Below are positions 15,841-23,320 of a stretch of DNA of 64,000 nucleotides, piece after piece; within the stretch, counting starts at the first letter, position 1, and every line of letters starts with the position of its first letter. Source of the stretch: Planctomycetales bacterium (GTDB lineage Bacteria; Planctomycetota; SZUA-567). The stretch covers positions 1 through 64,000 of the forward strand of contig BNUQ01000004.1 of NCBI GenBank assembly GCA_025997475.1, written 5' to 3'. The position numbers were made by a program, and so were the translations under genes. Below the pieces are notes generated by a model. It made no database searches and was not told where the DNA came from. It was given only the letters and a program-made list of their open reading frames with translations.

Positions 15841-16950
15841 ATGCCCGCCCTCTACGTCCACATTCCGTTTTGCGTCAGCCGTTGCGACTACTGCGATTTC
15901 AATCGCGTGGTCTATGACCGGTCGTTGGCGGACGCGTATCTCGCCGCGTTGGAAAAAGAAATCGCCACGCGCGTCACGGACGCGCCGACGACCATTTACA
16001 TCGGCGGCGGCACGCCGACTTCGCTCAATCGCGAACAATTGGAAAAACTGTTTTCCCTGTTCGATTTTTTGGATTTGAGCGCCGTCGTCGAATGGACCGT
16101 CGAAGCCAATCCGGGCACGCTGTCGGTGGACAAATTGATTTTGCTCCGCGACGCCGGCGTAACGCGCGTGTCGCTCGGCGTGCAAAGTTTTCGTCAGGCG
16201 GGGCTGGACACGTTGGGACGCCGCCACAGCGCCAAAGCCGCCAAAATGGCGGTCGCGCTGTTGCAAGAAACGGCGTTCGCGATGTCGCTGGATTTGATTT
16301 TCGGCTACCCCGGACAAACGCCGGACGACTGGCGGGACGATTTGCAAACCGCCGTCAAAACCGGCGCCGAGCATCTGTCGTGTTACGGTTTGACTTACGC
16401 CGACGGCACGCCGCTCCGCGAGAAAATTCGGCGCGGCAAGTTGACGGCGCTCGGCGAGAACGCCGAATACGCGCTGTTTGCGCTGACGCCGACGGTCTTG
16501 GCGAGCGCCGGTTTGGCGCGTTATGAAATCAGCAATTTCGCCCGCGCCGGCAAAACGGCGCGGCACAATCTCAACTATTGGCAAGGCGGCGAATATATCG
16601 GCGTCGGCGCCGGCGCCCATTCGTATCAGAGCGGCGAACGGTTTGAAAATTACGGCGGCGTTCGCGAATATATCGACGCGATACACGCGCGCGGCGACGC
16701 GGTGGCGGCGGTCGATAAAATCTCGGCGACGGCGCGCGCCAAAGAGTGCGGCGTGATTTGGTTGCGCCTGACCGACGGCATCGACAGCGAACAATTTGCG
16801 CGGCGCACCGGTTTTAATTTGCGCGATTTATGGCGCGAGCAATTGCCGGAATTGTTGGACGGCGGCTGGTTGGAATGGCGCGGCAATTTTTTGCGGCTGA
16901 CCGACCACGCCTTGCCCCTCGCCGACTCGGTGTTGGTGGAGTTGGTTTAA
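15841..16950 (+). CDS. hemW: HemW-like radical SAM heme chaperone
   Basis: 369 residues, the usual length for HemW. The radical SAM cluster motif is PFCVSRCDYCDFN near residues 9-21 (Cys-X3-Cys-X2-Cys), with the DFN ending that distinguishes HemW from true coproporphyrinogen dehydrogenase HemN. YIGGGTPTSL, VEANPGTL, SLGVQSF and the HemN-type C-terminal domain (GAGAHSY) follow in order. The family binds heme and inserts it into respiratory proteins. It was long annotated as coproporphyrinogen III oxidase. The leader is a G-family hairpin with no clear Shine-Dalgarno. A family F array follows the stop at 18 bases. Confidence 0.94.
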   Translation: MPALYVHIPFCVSRCDYCDFNRVVYDRSLADAYLAALEKEIATRVTDAPTTIYIGGGTPTSLNREQLEKLFSLFDFLDLSAVVEWTVEANPGTLSVDKLILLRDAGVTRVSLGVQSFRQAGLDTLGRRHSAKAAKMAVALLQETAFAMSLDLIFGYPGQTPDDWRDDLQTAVKTGAEHLSCYGLTYADGTPLREKIRRGKLTALGENAEYALFALTPTVLASAGLARYEISNFARAGKTARHNLNYWQGGEYIGVGAGAHSYQSGERFENYGGVREYIDAIHARGDAVAAVDKISATARAKECGVIWLRLTDGIDSEQFARRTGFNLRDLWREQLPELLDGGWLEWRGNFLRLTDHALPLADSVLVELV

Positions 16951-16967
16951 CGCGGGAGCGAGAGAGC

Positions 16968-17184
16968 AATTAACAATTAACAATTTACAATTAACAATGG
17001 CGGAGTTTGACGATTAAAATTCGCTTCGCGACATTTTTATAGTCGTTTGATTTAAGAAACGAACGGCATCTGGTTATTAGCGGACAATAATCGCTTGCGT
17101 CTGTCCGCTGTTCACCATCAAATTAAGTTCTACTTTTAAGTCAATTGACTATACAACAACTCCATAATTGTTAATTGTTAATTG
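16968..17184. repeat. Long family F inverted heptad element between convergent genes
   Basis: CAATTAAC units at 16968-16998 and AATTGTTAATTGTTAATTG units at 17165-17184 enclose 165 bp that include GATTAAAATTCGCTTCGCGA and a hairpin AGCGGACAATAATCGC / GTCTGTCCGCT. It fills the gap between hemW and fliJ, which converge. Confidence 0.7.
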
Positions 17185-17206
17185 CTCTTCCGCGCCGTTC
17201 TCCCGC

Positions 17207-17659
17207 TCAACTACTCTTTTTTCCCAACACGCGCAGGGAAATTTCTTCCAATTCTTTTTGCGTTTCTTTTTCGACGGCTTGCCGGTGCGCGGTTTGTTTT
17301 TTTTCTTTGAGCAGTTCGACGACCCGTTTGTCGCGGCGCGCGCCGATGAACGCCTGCCGGACGCCTTCCATCGCCGCCCGCATTTTTTCTTCTTCCTGCC
17401 GCGCGCTCGCGGCGCCCATTTCCAAATTGCCGATACTGCGAATGGTGCCGGTCAACGTTTGCATATTGATGGCGCCGTTCGCGGTCATACCGCGCAAACT
17501 CTCGACCAAGTCGGCGCGCTCGGCGCTCAGCGCTTCGGCTTGCCGGTGTTTCTCGGCGACGGCGGCGTTGGCGAGCGCAAATTCGCGCTTTTTGCCGTCT
17601 TCAAGCATCTGGCGATATTTCAACATCGCCTCCAATTTGAATTTGAATTTTTTCGCCAT
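17207..17659 (-). CDS. fliJ: Flagellar export protein FliJ
   Basis: 150 residues, nearly all helical and charged, as in FliJ, the coiled-coil stalk protein of the flagellar export ATPase FliI. The start MAKKFKFKLEAMLKYRQMLE matches the usual FxFxLxxLLxxR opening of the family. The body is Glu/Lys/Arg/Ala-rich without any membrane segment. GGAAAAAGG precedes the ATG. It is the only flagellar gene in the window and lies 29 bases downstream of trpS in the same direction, so it may be cotranscribed with trpS. FliJ is a poorly conserved family, so another coiled-coil protein remains possible. Confidence 0.72.
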   Translation of the reverse strand: MAKKFKFKLEAMLKYRQMLEDGKKREFALANAAVAEKHRQAEALSAERADLVESLRGMTANGAINMQTLTGTIRSIGNLEMGAASARQEEEKMRAAMEGVRQAFIGARRDKRVVELLKEKKQTAHRQAVEKETQKELEEISLRVLGKKSS

Positions 17660-17688
17660 CCTTTTTCCCGTGCCCTTTTCCCGCGGCT

Positions 17689-18807
17689 CTAATACACCGT
17701 CCCCATCGCGCGTTGCACTTCGCCCAACGTTTGCGCGGCGACTTCCCGCGCGCGCGCGTTGCCGCGCCGCAAAATCGCTTTTATCGCGTCCGCGTCCCGC
17801 TCGATTTCCGCCCGCCGCGCGCGGTGCGGCGCCAAAAATTCGTTAATCGCCTCCGTCGCTTTTTTCTTCAACAAGCCCGCGCCGAATTTCGGGTCGGCGT
17901 TGATTTCCGCGGCGATTTGCGCTTCGCTTTCGCCGTTCGCCTCCAAACCGCGACAAAGCGCGGTCGTCGTCAACAGCGCCGACACGCCGGGGCGATTTTC
18001 CGGGTCGAAGGCGATTTGGCGCTCGGCGTCGGTCGGCGATTTTTTGATGAGCGCCGCCGTTTCGTCCGCCGTCATTCCCAAATAAACCGCGTTGCCGAAA
18101 CTCTTCGACATTTTGCGTCCGTCCAAACCCGGCACGTGCGCGGCTTTCGACAACAGCGCGTCGGGTTCGGGAAACACGGCTTGCGCGAAATTGCGCGGAC
18201 GCCCGTCGGCGGATTGCCCGTAATCCACGCCGCCAAAACGCTCGTTGAACCGCCGCGCCACGACGCGCGCGATTTCCAAATGCGGCAGTTGGTCTTTGCC
18301 GACCGGCACGAGATTGCCTTTGCAAAACAAAATGTCCGCCGCCTGATGCACCGGATACGTCAACATCAAGCCGGACAACGTCCGCCCCGCCGCTTCCGTT
18401 TCGGCTTTGACCGTCGGGTTGCGGCGCAGTTCCGCCTCGGACACCAACGCCAAAAACGGCAGGAGCAATTGGTTCAGTTCCGGCACTTGCGAATGGCAAA
18501 AAAGCATCGTTTTTTCGGGGTCGAGTCCGGCGGCGAGATTATCGGCGACGATGCCATAGACGTTGTTTTGCACGTCGTCCAAGGTGTCGCGGTCGGTGAT
18601 GACCTGATAGTCGGCGATGACAATCGCGGTCGGCACGCCTTGTTGTTGGAAGCGCACGCGAGCTTGCAACGAGCCGAACAAATGCCCCAAATGCAGGCGT
18701 CCGGTGGGGCGCTCGCCGGTCAGCACGCGGTAATTTTGCGGATTGATTTTGAGGTCTTGCTCAATGGCGAGGGAGCGCTTGACGCTCGCTTCGTAGGTGT
18801 CGGTCAT
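17689..18807 (-). CDS. trpS: Tryptophan--tRNA ligase
   Basis: Class I aminoacyl-tRNA synthetase that charges tRNA-Trp. The ATP-binding HIGH-type motif is HLGH at residues 39-42 in GERPTGRLHLGHLFGS, and the KMSKS motif is GRKMSKSFGN near residue 240. At 372 residues the length is normal. I chose ATG at 18807 because the sequence becomes family-like from there (MTDTYEASVKRSLAIEQDLK). An in-frame reading extends 88 codons further upstream to 19071, but that part is translated from the D1 repeat and is not credible as protein. fliJ follows after 29 bases. Confidence 0.94.
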   Translation of the reverse strand: MTDTYEASVKRSLAIEQDLKINPQNYRVLTGERPTGRLHLGHLFGSLQARVRFQQQGVPTAIVIADYQVITDRDTLDDVQNNVYGIVADNLAAGLDPEKTMLFCHSQVPELNQLLLPFLALVSEAELRRNPTVKAETEAAGRTLSGLMLTYPVHQAADILFCKGNLVPVGKDQLPHLEIARVVARRFNERFGGVDYGQSADGRPRNFAQAVFPEPDALLSKAAHVPGLDGRKMSKSFGNAVYLGMTADETAALIKKSPTDAERQIAFDPENRPGVSALLTTTALCRGLEANGESEAQIAAEINADPKFGAGLLKKKATEAINEFLAPHRARRAEIERDADAIKAILRRGNARAREVAAQTLGEVQRAMGTVY

Positions 18808-18876
18808 AGTTCTCGCAAAGGAAAAGGGAAGAGGGGAAAAGTTGCGTTTTTCCGCGTTGCTGAAACCGCTTAAAAT

Positions 18877-19039
18877 TAGACCTGTTCGATAACCAAGAGC
18901 GAGCAAATTTTCGGGTCTAATTTTCCGTCCCGCAAGGAAAAATGACGAAGCAATACCGAGAGTATTGCAAGGAATTTTGACGTAGCGGGACGAAAAATTA
19001 ACCGAAAAGATGCCGCGAATTGGTTGTCGAACAGGTCTA
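18877..19039. repeat. Family D MITE-like element, copy D1
   Basis: 163 bp with terminal inverted repeats TAGACCTGTTCGATAACCAA and TTGGTTGTCGAACAGGTCTA (one unpaired position). Internal inverted segments are TTTTCGGGTCTAATTTTCCGTCCCG against CGGGACGAAAAATTAACCGAAAA, and a small central hairpin AATACCGAGAGTATT. It lies 70 bases upstream of trpS. No transposase is present. Confidence 0.88.
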
Positions 19040-19229
19040 TTCTTACGCTCCTTAAAATTCTTAATCCGCATTTTAGAGAAAAATCCAAAATCGCCAAAAA
19101 ATTTAACCGTTCCTTTTAATCCGTTTCGCCGCCTCGTTGCGGCAAATTTCGTAATTCCGTAATTCGTAATTTTTGTTACGCTTGGCGGTCGTTCAACCGC
19201 TATTCCTTTTTCACCGGCGAGGTTGCGTG

Positions 19230-20198
19230 ATGCATAAATTTTGGCGCGGATTAATTATCGGTTGGGTCGGGTTGGGGCTCGCGGCGCTCGCGGACGAGAC
19301 GCCGGTTGACCGGCAGGGGCAGACGTTGCATATTTTAACCGGTCCGGCGAGCGGCATTTATTTTCCGATTGGCTACGGTTTCGCCGGTTTTCTCGGCGGC
19401 TTGGGCTACAAGACGCAAGCCGTGCCGAGCGACGGCTCGGTGGAAAACATCCGCAATCTGCTCGCCGGCAACGGCGAACTCGCCATCGCGATGGCGGACG
19501 CGGTGGCGCAGGCGCGGGACGGCGCCGGCGCGTTTGCCGGTTCGCCGCCCGCCGATTTGGTCGCGATAATGGGGCTGTGGCCCAATGTGTGCCAAATCGT
19601 CGCCACCGAAGAATCCGGCATCAAAAATTTCGCCGACCTCAAAGGCAAAACCGTCAGCGTCGGTCCCGCGGCGTCCGGCGTGGAACTTAACGCGCGGACA
19701 ATTTTCGCCGCCGAGGAAATGTCGTATAACGATTGTCAGATTTTGCATCTCGCCTACGGCGACGCGATTGCGGCGATGGCGACCGGCGAATGCGACGCGG
19801 CGTTCGTTACCAGCGGACTCGGCAACGACAGCCTCCGCCGGTTGAGCCAACTCGGCGCGGGCAAGAAAACCCGCTTCATTCCGCTGACCGGCGCGGCGCT
19901 GAAACGGCTGACCGCCAAATATCCGTATTACCTGCCGACGACGATTGCGGAGAATAACGCCCAATCGATTACGGTGATGAACGTGTTGCTGGCGCGGCGC
20001 GCTCTGCCGGACGCGGTCGTGTATGACCTTTTAACCAACCTGTGGTCGCCCGCCGGTTTAGCCGCCGTCGGCAAAACGCACGCCGTCGCGCAACGCGAAA
20101 TCAAGTGGGAAAACGCCCTGCGCGGTTTGGAAAATATCCCGCTCCACCCCGGCGCGATTAAGTTTTACCAAGACAAGGGGCTGTTACCCGCGAAGTAA
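19230..20198 (+). CDS. TAXI-family TRAP-type solute-binding protein
   Basis: 322 residues. A signal peptide (MHKFWRGLIIGWVGLGLAALA) precedes a binding domain of the TAXI type: LHILTGPASGIYFPIGYGFA, then VPSDGSVENIRNLLAGNGEL and a later NFADLKGKTVSVGPAASGVE. These are the standard landmarks of the family that feeds fused DctQM permeases, often with dicarboxylates or amino acids such as glutamate. No permease gene lies in the window, so the partner is elsewhere or this is a sensing protein. ATG at 19230 is preferred because GAGG lies eight bases upstream and it begins the signal peptide. A TTG at 19173 would add 19 residues. Confidence 0.9.
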   Translation: MHKFWRGLIIGWVGLGLAALADETPVDRQGQTLHILTGPASGIYFPIGYGFAGFLGGLGYKTQAVPSDGSVENIRNLLAGNGELAIAMADAVAQARDGAGAFAGSPPADLVAIMGLWPNVCQIVATEESGIKNFADLKGKTVSVGPAASGVELNARTIFAAEEMSYNDCQILHLAYGDAIAAMATGECDAAFVTSGLGNDSLRRLSQLGAGKKTRFIPLTGAALKRLTAKYPYYLPTTIAENNAQSITVMNVLLARRALPDAVVYDLLTNLWSPAGLAAVGKTHAVAQREIKWENALRGLENIPLHPGAIKFYQDKGLLPAK

Positions 20199-20205
20199 TT
20201 TATGA

Positions 20206-20297
20206 AAGAGTTGAAAGTTGAGAAGCAAAAATTGAACGGGGCGCGGTTATCTCAACTTTTAACTTTCAACTTTCAACTCTAATTTCTCAACTCTAAA
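20206..20297. repeat. Family E-type inverted heptad arrays
   Basis: GAGTTGAAAGTTGAGAAG begins 14 bases after the TAXI gene stop. CTCAACTTTTAACTTTCAAC and further TCAACTCTAA units face it and end just before the ribosome site of the next gene. The core lacks the GCGCTTCGCGC block and reads GAACGGGGCGCGGTT. Confidence 0.65.
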
Positions 20298-20313
20298 AAA
20301 AGGAGTTCTAAAA

Positions 20314-21351
20314 ATGAAAGCGCTTTTTATCGGCGGCACCGGCACGATTAGCGCGGCGATTTCGCGCCTGTTGCTCGCGAGCGGTTGGGATTTGACGTTG
20401 CTCAATCGCGGTAATCGCAATGCGTCCGTCCAAGCCGCGACCGGCGGCGGCGGCGAACTGCGCGAAATTCATTGCGACATCAACGACGAGGCGGCGGTGG
20501 CGGCGGCGCTCGGCGACCGGCATTACGACGTGGTGGCGAATTTTATCGCGTTTAACGTGTCGCACGTCGAGCGGGATTTCCGGCTGTTTGCCGGACGATG
20601 CGAACAATATCTCACGCTCAGTTCCGCGTCGGCGTATCAAAAACCGCCGGCGGATTATCTCATCGACGAAACCACGCCGTTGGCTAATCCTTATTGGCAG
20701 TATTCGCGCGACAAAATCGCCGTCGAAAATTATTTGTTAGACCGCTATCGAAGCGGCTTTAACGTTACGGTGGTGCGTCCGAGCCACACTTACGACGAGC
20801 GTTCCGTGCCGCTGGGGATGCACGGCAAAAACGGCAGTTGGCAAATTCTTCGCCGGATTCTCGACGGCAAAAAAGTGATTATTCACGGCGACGGCACGTC
20901 GCTCTGGACGCTGACGCACAACTCGGATTTCGCCCGCGCCTTCGCCGGCTTGCTCGGCAACGTCCACGCGCTCGGACAAGCCGTGCAAATCACCGGCGAC
21001 GAAACGCTGACGTGGAATCAGATTTACGGCATCGTCGCCGCCGCGCTCGGCAAGCCGCTAAACGCCGTTCATATCGCCAGCGACTTTTTAGTGGCGGCGG
21101 GGCGGCATTATGATTTCGAGGGAAATTTGTTGGGCGACAAAGCCCAGTCGGCGGTGTTTGACAATCGCAAAATCAAGCGGTTGGTGCCGGGCTGGACGGC
21201 GACGGTGCGCGCCGACCAAGGATTGCGCGCGACCGTCGCGCATATTCTCGAACACCCCGAATGTCAGCGTCCCGACCCGGAATTTGACGACTGGTGCGAC
21301 CGCGTCATCGCGGCGCAGGAGCAGGCGCTGTTGTCAATTAAACCGGTTTAA
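20314..21351 (+). CDS. NAD-dependent epimerase/dehydratase (extended SDR)
   Basis: 345 residues. The nucleotide-binding signature GGTGTIS lies at residues 7-13 of MKALFIGGTGTISAAISRLL, the Rossmann fold continues with TLLNRGNRN, and the later VRPSHTYDE segment resembles NAD-dependent epimerases that act on nucleotide sugars. The canonical YxxxK catalytic pair is not obvious: the matching part reads YWQYSRDKIAVENYLLD, where Y/SRDK could serve. The substrate cannot be told from sequence. Related proteins are often annotated as plastid or bacterial mRNA-binding-like epimerases. AAAGGAG lies eight bases before the ATG. The tRNA-Leu gene follows on the other strand after 21 bases. Confidence 0.82.
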   Translation: MKALFIGGTGTISAAISRLLLASGWDLTLLNRGNRNASVQAATGGGGELREIHCDINDEAAVAAALGDRHYDVVANFIAFNVSHVERDFRLFAGRCEQYLTLSSASAYQKPPADYLIDETTPLANPYWQYSRDKIAVENYLLDRYRSGFNVTVVRPSHTYDERSVPLGMHGKNGSWQILRRILDGKKVIIHGDGTSLWTLTHNSDFARAFAGLLGNVHALGQAVQITGDETLTWNQIYGIVAAALGKPLNAVHIASDFLVAAGRHYDFEGNLLGDKAQSAVFDNRKIKRLVPGWTATVRADQGLRATVAHILEHPECQRPDPEFDDWCDRVIAAQEQALLSIKPV

Positions 21352-21372
21352 CGGCGCAAAGAACTACAAAAT

Positions 21373-21458
21373 TGGTGGTCGGGACGGGACTTGAACCCGT
21401 ACGCGGTTGCCCGCAAGGGATTTTAAATCCCTTATGTCTGCCGTTCCATCACCCGACC
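21373..21458 (-). tRNA. tRNA-Leu (anticodon UAA)
   Basis: 86 bases including the encoded CCA. Acceptor stem GGTCGGG pairs with CCCGACC; the anticodon stem AGGGA/TCCCT encloses the loop TTTAAAA with anticodon TAA (reads UUA). A long variable arm GCGGGCAACCGC identifies it as a class II tRNA. The T arm is ACGGG TTCAAGT CCCGT. Its 3' side faces the SDR gene end. Confidence 0.96.
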
Positions 21459-21524
21459 GGTTTGTGAGCGAGGGACAATTGAGGGGGCGCATTGTATTTT
21501 TTCGACGGCGCGATTTCAATGAGG

Positions 21525-21658
21525 CAGAGTTTAGAGTTTAGAGTTGAGAGTTGAGAGTTGAGAGTTAAGAGGGTGGAGTTTTATTTTTAAGATGCGCGAA
21601 GCGCAACCACTGCTCAACTTTCAACTCTCAACTCTAAACTCTGCTCTTCTCAACTCTC
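21525..21658. repeat. Family E inverted heptad element, copy E1
   Basis: CAGAGTTTAGAGTTTAGAG and repeated GAGTTGA units on the left, TCAACTTTCAACTCTCAACTC-type units on the right. The conserved core is GGAGTTTTATTTTTAAGATG then CGCGAAGCGCAACCACTG. It lies between the tRNA-Leu gene and the end of the following minus-strand gene, six bases from its stop codon. Confidence 0.85.
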
Positions 21659-21663
21659 GAACG

Positions 21664-22362
21664 CTATTCGACGGTTTGCGCGGTGGCGAGTTGTTGGCGC
21701 AAAACGGCGATTTCTTCTTTTTGTTGCGCGATGATGCGGTCGCGGAGGGCGGTCGCGGCTTTGGCTTTGACGACTTCCGCTTGCGCTCGTTCCTGTTCCG
21801 TTCTCAACTTCTCAATCGTTTCATTGGTCACGGGCGGCGTGGCGGCGGTTTGCCGTTGCGCGGCTTGCAATTGCGCTTCCAGCGTCGCGACTTTTTCTTT
21901 GAGTTGCGCCAAAACGGCGGCGCGCGCTTCGAGTTCCTGCCGCGCGGTCGTCAATTGTTCGCGCCACCGCGTCGCGTCGGCGATTTCGCGATTGCTTTCC
22001 GTCGTCTGCGCCAGCACGGCGGCGGCGACGCCGACTTTTTCCGCGCCGGCGCGAAACGCGGCGTCCACGTCGCGATTGAGACCGCGACCGATTTCCGCCT
22101 GCGCCGTCGCGAGTTGCGTCGTGAGATAAAAAATATACCACCCGCCGGCGGCGAGTAACGCGATAAAAAATAAACACGTGGCGCCGTAAAACCACTTCGA
22201 CACACCGCGCCGCCGCATCGCTTCCAACGTCGGTATTTGCGCTTCGCGAATTGCCGAGCCGATAAAATTCGCGGCGTCTTCCGGCGTCCATTGCACCGGC
22301 GAAGTGGGATGCAACACCGTCGCCACCGGTGTAAATTCCGCGGACGATTCTTCGTTTGCCAT
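21664..22362 (-). CDS. Small membrane protein with coiled-coil tail, unknown function
   Basis: 232 residues. An unremarkable N-terminus of 56 residues (WTPEDAANFIGSAIREAQIP) precedes one membrane segment at about 57-79 (FYGATCLFFIALLAAGGWYI). The remaining 150 residues form a continuous charged coiled coil with many Ala/Gln/Glu/Thr heptads (LEARAAVLAQLKEKVATLEA). I do not recognise a family. The layout (one membrane anchor, long coiled coil outside or inside) suggests a spacer or scaffold protein. ATG at 22362 follows GGGGAA; an in-frame ATG 33 bases upstream has no better support. It sits alone, facing away from the B2 repeat, and converges on the tRNA gene. Confidence 0.78.
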   Translation of the reverse strand: MANEESSAEFTPVATVLHPTSPVQWTPEDAANFIGSAIREAQIPTLEAMRRRGVSKWFYGATCLFFIALLAAGGWYIFYLTTQLATAQAEIGRGLNRDVDAAFRAGAEKVGVAAAVLAQTTESNREIADATRWREQLTTARQELEARAAVLAQLKEKVATLEAQLQAAQRQTAATPPVTNETIEKLRTEQERAQAEVVKAKAATALRDRIIAQQKEEIAVLRQQLATAQTVE

Positions 22363-22454
22363 TCTTGTTTTCCCCGTTAGAGAGAATAAAGACAATTAAG
22401 AATTAAAAACTGAGGTTACGCGCGCCAAGAAATCGTAACCGACTTGATAAAAGT

Positions 22455-22702
22455 AAAACTCCTTAAAAAACGCCGTAGGCGTTTGATGTGAATAACCCCG
22501 ACCAAGCGACGCGCGCTATCGTCGCGCAGGTCGGGGGTGACGCCGCCCGATGACCGAACCCCGAGAGGGGGTTCAACAAATAGTTCAACCCCTCTCGGGG
22601 TTGTGTCCGGCGGGGACGCTTTTCCCCGAGTTACGCGGCGGTCGCCGCTTCGCTCGGGGTTATTCACCTTAAGCCCCTGTCGGGGCTTTTAGCGGAGTCG
22701 AT
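22455..22702. repeat. Family B multi-hairpin palindromic element, copy B2 (inverted)
   Basis: 248 bp. Left terminal hairpin ACGCCGTAGGCGT, right terminal hairpin AGCCCCTGTCGGGGCT. Inner arms TGAATAACCCCGACC and CGGGGTTATTCA, and the central hairpin ACCCCGAGAGGGGGTT with its partner AACCCCTCTCGGGGTT. It runs opposite to B1 and lies between two minus-strand genes. Confidence 0.85.
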
Positions 22703-22737
22703 AACGGCAAAATCGCGTGACACTCATTTTTTAATGG

Positions 22738-23157
22738 TTAATTTTTAATTGACGGATGCGCCGCCAAATACGAGTGTAAAATTATTTGCGCGGCGAGCGC
22801 GTCGATTTTTCCGCCGCGTTCTTTGCGCGACACGCCGCCGGCAATCAACGTTTTGCGCGCTTCTTCCGTCGTCAAACGTTCGTCCCACAATTCGACTTGC
22901 AAGCCCTGCGCGCGCAAGGCGGCGGCGACTTGTTCGGCGGCGCGGGATTTTTCGTTTTTGCGCCCGTTCATCGACAGCGGCAAACCGACGACGGCTAAAC
23001 CGGCGCCGACTTCGCGATATTTTTCGCCGACCGCTTGCGGCGCCTGCGCCGGATTTTTCACCGCCGCGCAACCGGCGGTCATCGCGATTAAACAGTCGTC
23101 GTCCGCCGTCGCAAAACCAATTCGCCGGTCGCCCAAATCCACGCCGAGATAAATCAT
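22738..23157 (-). CDS. ruvX: YqgF/RuvX pre-16S rRNA nuclease family protein
   Basis: 139 residues, the normal length of the family. The RNase H-like fold signature MIYLGVDLGDRRIGFATAD opens the protein (metal-binding Asp in GVDLGD). The second acidic motif is VVGLPLSMNGRKN, the third VELWDERLTTEEA, and the last acid is in KIDALAAQIIL. Family members process 16S rRNA ends; the older name is putative Holliday junction resolvase. The final residues SIKN and the stop codon are made from an A+T heptad array. It is divergent from the giant TPR gene across element E2. Confidence 0.93.
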   Translation of the reverse strand: MIYLGVDLGDRRIGFATADDDCLIAMTAGCAAVKNPAQAPQAVGEKYREVGAGLAVVGLPLSMNGRKNEKSRAAEQVAAALRAQGLQVELWDERLTTEEARKTLIAGGVSRKERGGKIDALAAQIILHSYLAAHPSIKN

Positions 23158-23172
23158 CGCTTGACCCCGTAA

Positions 23173-23318
23173 AGAGAGTTGAGAGTTGAAAGTTTAGAGT
23201 TTAGCCGTGGTTGCGCTTCGCGCATCTTAAAAATAAAACTCCGCTTTCTTCTCAACTTTTAACTTTTAACTTTCAACTTTTAACTCTAAACTCTCAACAT
23301 TCAACTCTAAACTCTAAC
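23173..23318. repeat. Family E inverted heptad element, copy E2
   Basis: GAGAGTTGAGAGTTGAAAG units on the left and CTTTCAACTTTTAACTC / CAACATTCAACTC units on the right, with the core GTGGTTGCGCTTCGCGCATC then TTAAAAATAAAACTCCGC. It takes up the gap between divergent ruvX and the giant TPR gene and ends two bases before the ATG of the latter, so the open (CAACTCT) array is the direct leader. Confidence 0.85.
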
Positions 23319-23320
23319 CT

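Noticed and set aside
15823..16794. 323-residue frame antisense to hemW
   Set aside because: Lies opposite the radical SAM core and has shadow-like Arg/Ala/Val composition.
17713..18873. 386-residue frame antisense to trpS
   Set aside because: Opposite strand carries HLGH and KMSKS motifs; this frame has no recognisable domain and is Arg/Phe-rich.
18877..19039. D element as part of a small protein (text like HFSLRDGKLDPKIYSLLVIE)
   Set aside because: The same text arises at other D copies through DNA repetition; ends are perfect inverted repeats, typical of a non-coding mobile unit.
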